Assembly (NCBI GenBank): GCA_000226015.1
Contig: JH153292.1
Span: 441,191 to 464,094 of the forward strand
DNA length: 22,904 bases
Source: Mnemiopsis leidyi
Lineage: Eukaryota > Ctenophora > Tentaculata > Lobata > Bolinopsidae
Direction: 5' to 3'
Under the pieces are notes generated by a model that was not told the DNA's origin, searched no databases, and saw only the letters and a program-made list of their open reading frames with translations. Of the stretch, positions 19,184 through 22,904 are shown in pieces; within the stretch, counting starts at the first letter, position 1; each line of letters opens with the position of its first letter. A program made the position numbers and the translations under genes.

Positions 19184-19737
19184 ACTCCTAATGGTAAGAC
19201 TACCTACAAGATGTCGGAATACATGGTAGTCCATAGTAAGATAATAACACTGAGATTGGCTTACTACTTTTTTAATGGCTGTTTCCTGCTAAAATGCATT
19301 CATTCATTATGATAAAGAATGGGCAATCAATAGTTGACTTGTTTATTTACTGGACGTGCAGTTTCCTTACTTAATGCTTGAATATGTTCTGTCTATCCTT
19401 AATCTTATCTAATAGGCGACCCATGACAATTTAACAAGTGATTTATTTTTCTAAATACTTAAATAATTGAAAAAGTATCTTTGGAGATGAGTAACAAATT
19501 TTTCATATCACGTGACCAATTAGAATTCAGTTGCGGCCAATCGATATCAAGTAATGCTATCACGTGAAATAGGTAAATTGTGACCTCTCCCAAAATACCT
19601 TTTTTTATCGACAATTTTTTATCGTCAATTATGTTAATATTATGATATATTTTCTTTTTCGAGAGGGTGAGGTTCTTACAATCTATGATAACCCCAGATC
19701 TTTTTCATCTTTTTAAATGAATTTAAAAATACCATTT
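19184..19737. other. 3' flank of the helicase-PARP gene; two TCACGTGA sites
   Basis: This must hold the 3' UTR, but I find no AATAAA or ATTAAA in it. Two perfect TCACGTGA palindromes lie at 19508-19515 and 19560-19567, with CCAAT words between. They could belong to a promoter of the downstream gene at 20268, although a LINE remnant lies in between. Confidence 0.4.
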
Positions 19738-20164
19738 TTAGAATACATGAGCAGATTTCTTTATGACCTTAATTGGTATGTCACTTGATTTATTATTTTC
19801 AAGCTCCCCAATAATATCTAGAATCTCCTCCGCATCACAGTGATGAAGATAGATAGACTGTTGATGGCTTGGAAATAGATAGTCCTCAAATGAACTCAAA
19901 TAGCTTTTCTTGGTCAAATTCATCATTCTGTTTCGATGCTATGGAATTGTAATATTTGTTGAACTCATGAGCAATAACCCGACGTTCAAAAATTCTCTCA
20001 TTGTTAATAGGAAATGGTGGTTTGAGGACCTTCTTAGATTTCCCTCTAAGTTCATTAATAAGTTGCCATATTTTCCTGCTGTTGTCCTTATTTTCAATTA
20101 TTTTTTGCACTTGTAAGTGTTTCTGGCAGTATTCATGATGTGTTGTACTTACGGAACTTTTCAT
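19738..20164 (-). pseudogene. Non-LTR retrotransposon ORF2 fragment, frameshifted
   Basis: Two overlapping minus-strand frames make up one protein. The first (20164-19886) includes DNSRKIWQLINELRGKSKK and VIAHEFNKYYNSIA. The second (from about 19926 to 19738) includes SSFEDYLFPS, EEILDIIGELENNKSSDIP and KVIKKSA. This is the segment between the endonuclease and the reverse-transcriptase palm of CR1/L2/Jockey-like elements, where W+xIN...EIAxxFNxYFxxIA and EIxxIIxxLxxNKSxGxDxIPxKxIK is the usual order. A frameshift near 19890-19920 and truncation at both ends make it dead. It lies between the two helicase-related genes. Confidence 0.8.
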
Positions 20165-20267
20165 GAAGAAGTTAGAGAAGTTTGCATTATATTAAAGTGA
20201 TACTCACTTACTCAAATTTCTCGGTTTAAGCTATCCATGCCATGATTGGTTTGAAATTCTTGTACAA

Positions 20268-22097
20268 ATGGATTCTGACAGTGATATAAAACAAGATCAT
20301 CGTCGAACAAGAACAAAACCATCGGCTCGAGGGAGAAAGTCATCGCGAAATAATTTTCAGGTAGTATTCTTGAATCTTTAACAATTCAATACCTTAGCGC
20401 TTTAAAAGCCTTTGTCGCTACTGCAGGGTGTTACATTGATATGTTTTGTATTGAAGTGCTATTTTTCAATTTTTTTCGAAAATTTGACCGTGGCCGGTGC
20501 CCCGGTTGACCACTGTGTACACAATTCTATTTCCACAACTTTATCCCAAGGTCAGTATATGTAATATGATCCATGGTCTATAACATAGTTTACAATTTAT
20601 TTCTGGTAAAAGTTAGGTATCCGTTTTAACCACAAATGCTGTATGATTATTGATTACTTTTGCACTACAGCAAAATATAAACATTATATTTAGGGTGAAT
20701 TATCAACCAACACTCAACCAACTGTTCCAAGAAAACCTCAAAATGGACAGATTTCAAATCCAGGACGACAATCGAAACAGGTTAGGTCCTTCATTTATCA
20801 TAACTAGCAGGAACCCTTCTTTTGGCCGTTTAATTATTTCTCCCAAAGAACAATAATTGCAGAGCAGCGTTTGTTGATTTAAAACGATAATGACTAGTTA
20901 AGTTAAACATTGTCAAATTGCACGGTCAACTTAAACAAAATGGATACAGTTTCCATGGTAACCTGGGGCACCCTGTCATCAACCCTCTGCTCTTAGGATA
21001 GAGGCCTTAATCAAAGACATGCAATTTAAAACAAATTGTATTATATATATATACTAGCAGGGACCACGTTCTTCGGCCGTTTGATTTTTGCTCCCACTGT
21101 CTTCTTTCGTGCCATTATGCAGAAACTATAATTGCAGCGCTTTTTTAAGAGAACAAACGATAATGATCTATAAGTGTGTTCGAAAAAGATTGTCAGTGAG
21201 CTTTTTATTCAGAAAGTAAAAGTTTGAGTAAAATTTCGTTGCCAGTTTCGGTTTTATCAGACGATTTTTAAGTTAAGTGATTTTAGGATGAGAGTTGAAC
21301 TTTAACAGCCCTTCAAGCTAAGCTTTTTATTTCATTTTCGACCTCCGCTAAACGAGAATTTTCGCTATGAATAGGACTATAATGTACGTGAGCATCTTTT
21401 CTGTAACAAATTAGTCACTGTTCTAGTGTTCTGCAATATTTCAAAAGGTACAACACCTGTCATCTTCTGGCGGAAAGTTTATTGAGAGGTGACAGGCTAC
21501 AAGCATAATTCTCAAACTTAAAATAATTATATTAACGTATGATATAATCGACTAAATCTTATATAATGAAACATAAATACTGATAAAACAAAACACTGTC
21601 AAAAAAGTGACGTGTCTCACAAGTGAAATCAACTTTTGACATCAAAGCCATCGGATTTAATAGAAAATTTTAGATATAAGTGCTGGCCTTGAACCCCTGG
21701 ACCAGACCCTATTATTCAAACTAAGAATATATACAGTATAATTTTCAGGTCTCAGTTAAGTCAATGATGACAGAAAAAGCAAAAGGAAGCGGATTCAGGG
21801 GCAAGCAGAAACAGGCAAAAAGTTTTGAAAGCCACAAAGTTTCACAACACCAACAACATTTGAAGGTGAACGGGTTTATGTACATTACAGTAGTTATGCA
21901 ATGGCTAAATTAAATGCTAAGTTAAGCTCAAAGCTGTTCGTAATACAATTTTCCCTTAACAGAGTTCCAAAAGCAAGAATCCCTCAAACCGACTTGATAA
22001 AAACAAAAATCAGATTCAGCAATCTAATCAAGGATGTGCTTCCTGTATAGTCAGTGCTGAAGGAAACATACTGCGTTGCTATCTCTGTAAAGATAAG
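20268..22097 (+). CDS. Second, related gene: first four exons (3' part outside the window)
   Basis: Exons 20268-20360 (ATG start, MDSDSDIKQDHRRTRTKPSA...), 20694-20780 (GELSTNTQPTVPRKPQNG...), 21749-21865 (VSVKSMMTEKAKGSGFRGKQ...) and 21963-22097 are joined by GT...AG introns. All are multiples of three in length (31, 29, 39 and 45 codons) with phase-0 boundaries, like the short exons of the gene at 8802. The shared Met-Asp-Ser-Asp-Ser-Asp start, the similar exon style and the same orientation 1.1 kb downstream suggest a tandem duplicate. The encoded peptide is basic, rich in Lys, Ser and Gln, and probably disordered until the zinc-site exon. An ATG at 20242 opens a 15-codon frame overlapping the start, as in the first gene. 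Whether a helicase or PARP exon follows cannot be seen. Confidence 0.6.
20803..21210. repeat. Diverged direct repeat pair in intron 2 of the second gene
   Basis: 20803-20920 and 21053-21210 share ACTAGCAGG, CGGCCGTTT/GGCCGTTTAAT, TCCCA, ATAATTGCAG, AACGATAATGA and AATTGTCA/GATTGTCA-type words in the same order. The second copy has an extra insert of about 30 bases. Confidence 0.55.
20949..20962. promoter_or_regulatory. X-box-like RFX site
   Basis: GTTTCCATGGTAAC fits the RFX-family X-box consensus GTTNCCATGGNAAC at every fixed position. It lies in intron 2 of the second gene. RFX factors control ciliary genes in animals and immune genes in vertebrates. Function here is not shown. Confidence 0.45.
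21963..22097 (+). CDS. Second gene, exon 4 with CxxC...CxxC site
   Basis: A TTAACAG acceptor precedes 45 codons, ending at a GTAGTC donor. The last 22 residues include CASCIVSAEGNILRCYLCKD: two CxxC pairs separated by about 11 residues, as in the first half of RING, PHD or zinc-ribbon folds. The metal-binding half would be completed by the next exon, or the four Cys may form one zinc ribbon. The first gene shows no equivalent exon. Confidence 0.55.
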
Positions 22098-22904
22098 GTA
22101 GTCTACTTACATTTCTTACATATTTTAAGTACTTTTAAGACTGCAGATCTTTTGTAATATTCACTATCTGTAATGATCGAACCGTTGCCGAGATACAGCC
22201 GTTTTTGAAAAGTTAGTCAAATTTTAACTTTAAATGCGTCTCAAGGAGCTATTTTACGCGCAATTCACTTCAAATTTTTGTCAGCAGTTGTTAAGAGCTT
22301 TTAAGTGAGCTTTTAAGTGAGCTTTTTGCCCCAGAGCACAAAATGCTAACTTCACCCACGAAGGTTGTAGCGGCTTTTTGAACACATCAAAATTACCGCA
22401 ATGACCACATTTATGTAAGAGTTATGAAGCAACATATAAGCTTAAACGCTTAGTTTTGGAGAAAATCGTAAATATCTGTTTTGAGTGCATGCACTTAGTC
22501 AAAAATTTGGTTTTTTTGCGATTTTCTCGAAAAGTAAGCTTTTTTAGGTATATGTTGCTTCATAAGTCACATATAAATATGGTCATTGCGATCATTTTGG
22601 TGTAAAAGTCAGGTCTCTACGACCTTCAGAAGTCAAGAAACCAAAATTGGCCCATAGAAATGTGGAAAATGTGCAAGCAATTACCATAATTTATGTTTAC
22701 AAAACTGACGAAATTTACATCTTCAAATTGAGTCACTAAGGACCAAAATTTAGCAGAAAATTCAAATTTAAGTTGTCAGGTCCATATCTTGTCTGGTTTG
22801 TCTGTAATCTCGCAAAAACATCAAAAATTGAGCTGAAATGGTGACTGGGCAAGACATTTTAAATAGTGATTCCGACCCTCAAGAAGGTCGGATTCAGTTG
22901 TCCT
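22098..22904 (+). other. Start of intron 4 of the second gene, to the window end
   Basis: Besides the hairpin element it contains a 13-bp tandem repeat (GAGCTTTTAAGT) near 22292-22325 and a CCGACC...GGTCGG hairpin at about 22873-22892. I see no exon. Confidence 0.45.
22361..22624. mobile_element. Imperfect hairpin (foldback/MITE-like) in intron 4 of the second gene
   Basis: The left arm (22361-22447) and right arm (22536-22624) are inverted relatives: AAGCTTATATGTTGCTTCAT, GGTCATTGCG and TACAACCTT-like words of the complemented left arm recur as AAGCTTTTTTAGGTATATGT, TGCTTCATAAGTC, GGTCATTGCGATCATTTTGG and CTACGACCTT. The spacer is about 90 bases. No coding sequence is present. Confidence 0.6.

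Overview
The window looks like nuclear DNA from an invertebrate animal. It is AT-rich, its genes are interrupted by GT...AG introns, and it carries decayed non-LTR retrotransposon (LINE) pieces, minisatellites and GC-rich foldback repeats. Nothing in it places the species, so I leave the phylum open.

Layout. (1) 1-1026, + strand: the 3' part of a low-complexity gene. A Glu/Ala/Thr repeat exon ends at a consensus GTAAGT donor, and a Lys-rich tail lies in a 47/48-bp tandem repeat whose units carry acceptor-like sequence. (2) 1027-3407: no recognised gene; it holds a 36-bp minisatellite (1706-1982) and a two-copy 40-bp repeat. (3) 3408-4106, - strand: three consecutive exons of a Sec4/Rab8/Rab10-type small GTPase, with intact splice sites and phases; the remaining exons were not found. 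(4) 4107-8768: no recognised gene; the stretch 6419-8082 is a cluster of GC-rich, palindromic foldback repeats with pieces of a LINE reverse transcriptase (FADD motif) caught between them. (5) 8802-19183, + strand: the main gene. Four short phase-0 exons (two are a tandem duplication of one 108-bp exon) are followed by a single 5.6-kb exon. The modelled protein is 1990 aa: a ZNFX1/UPF1-like superfamily-1 helicase, a Cys/His-rich NFX1-type zinc-finger region, a partial ADP-ribosyltransferase-like module, and a C-terminal PARP catalytic domain. (6) 19738-20164, - strand: a frameshifted LINE fragment. (7) 20268-22097 and beyond, + strand: the first four exons of what looks like a tandem relative of gene 5 (same Met-Asp-Ser-Asp-Ser-Asp start, same short phase-0 exon style), with a CxxC...CxxC putative zinc site in exon 4; it runs off the window.

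The most interesting system is the helicase-zinc finger-PARP gene with its neighbouring relative. ZNFX1-type helicases and many PARPs act in RNA surveillance and antiviral defence in animals. One polypeptide joining an RNA-helicase sensor-like module to ADP-ribosyltransferase modules, in a small tandem array with exon duplication, suggests a diversifying innate-immunity or RNA-control locus. That role is inferred from domain families only.
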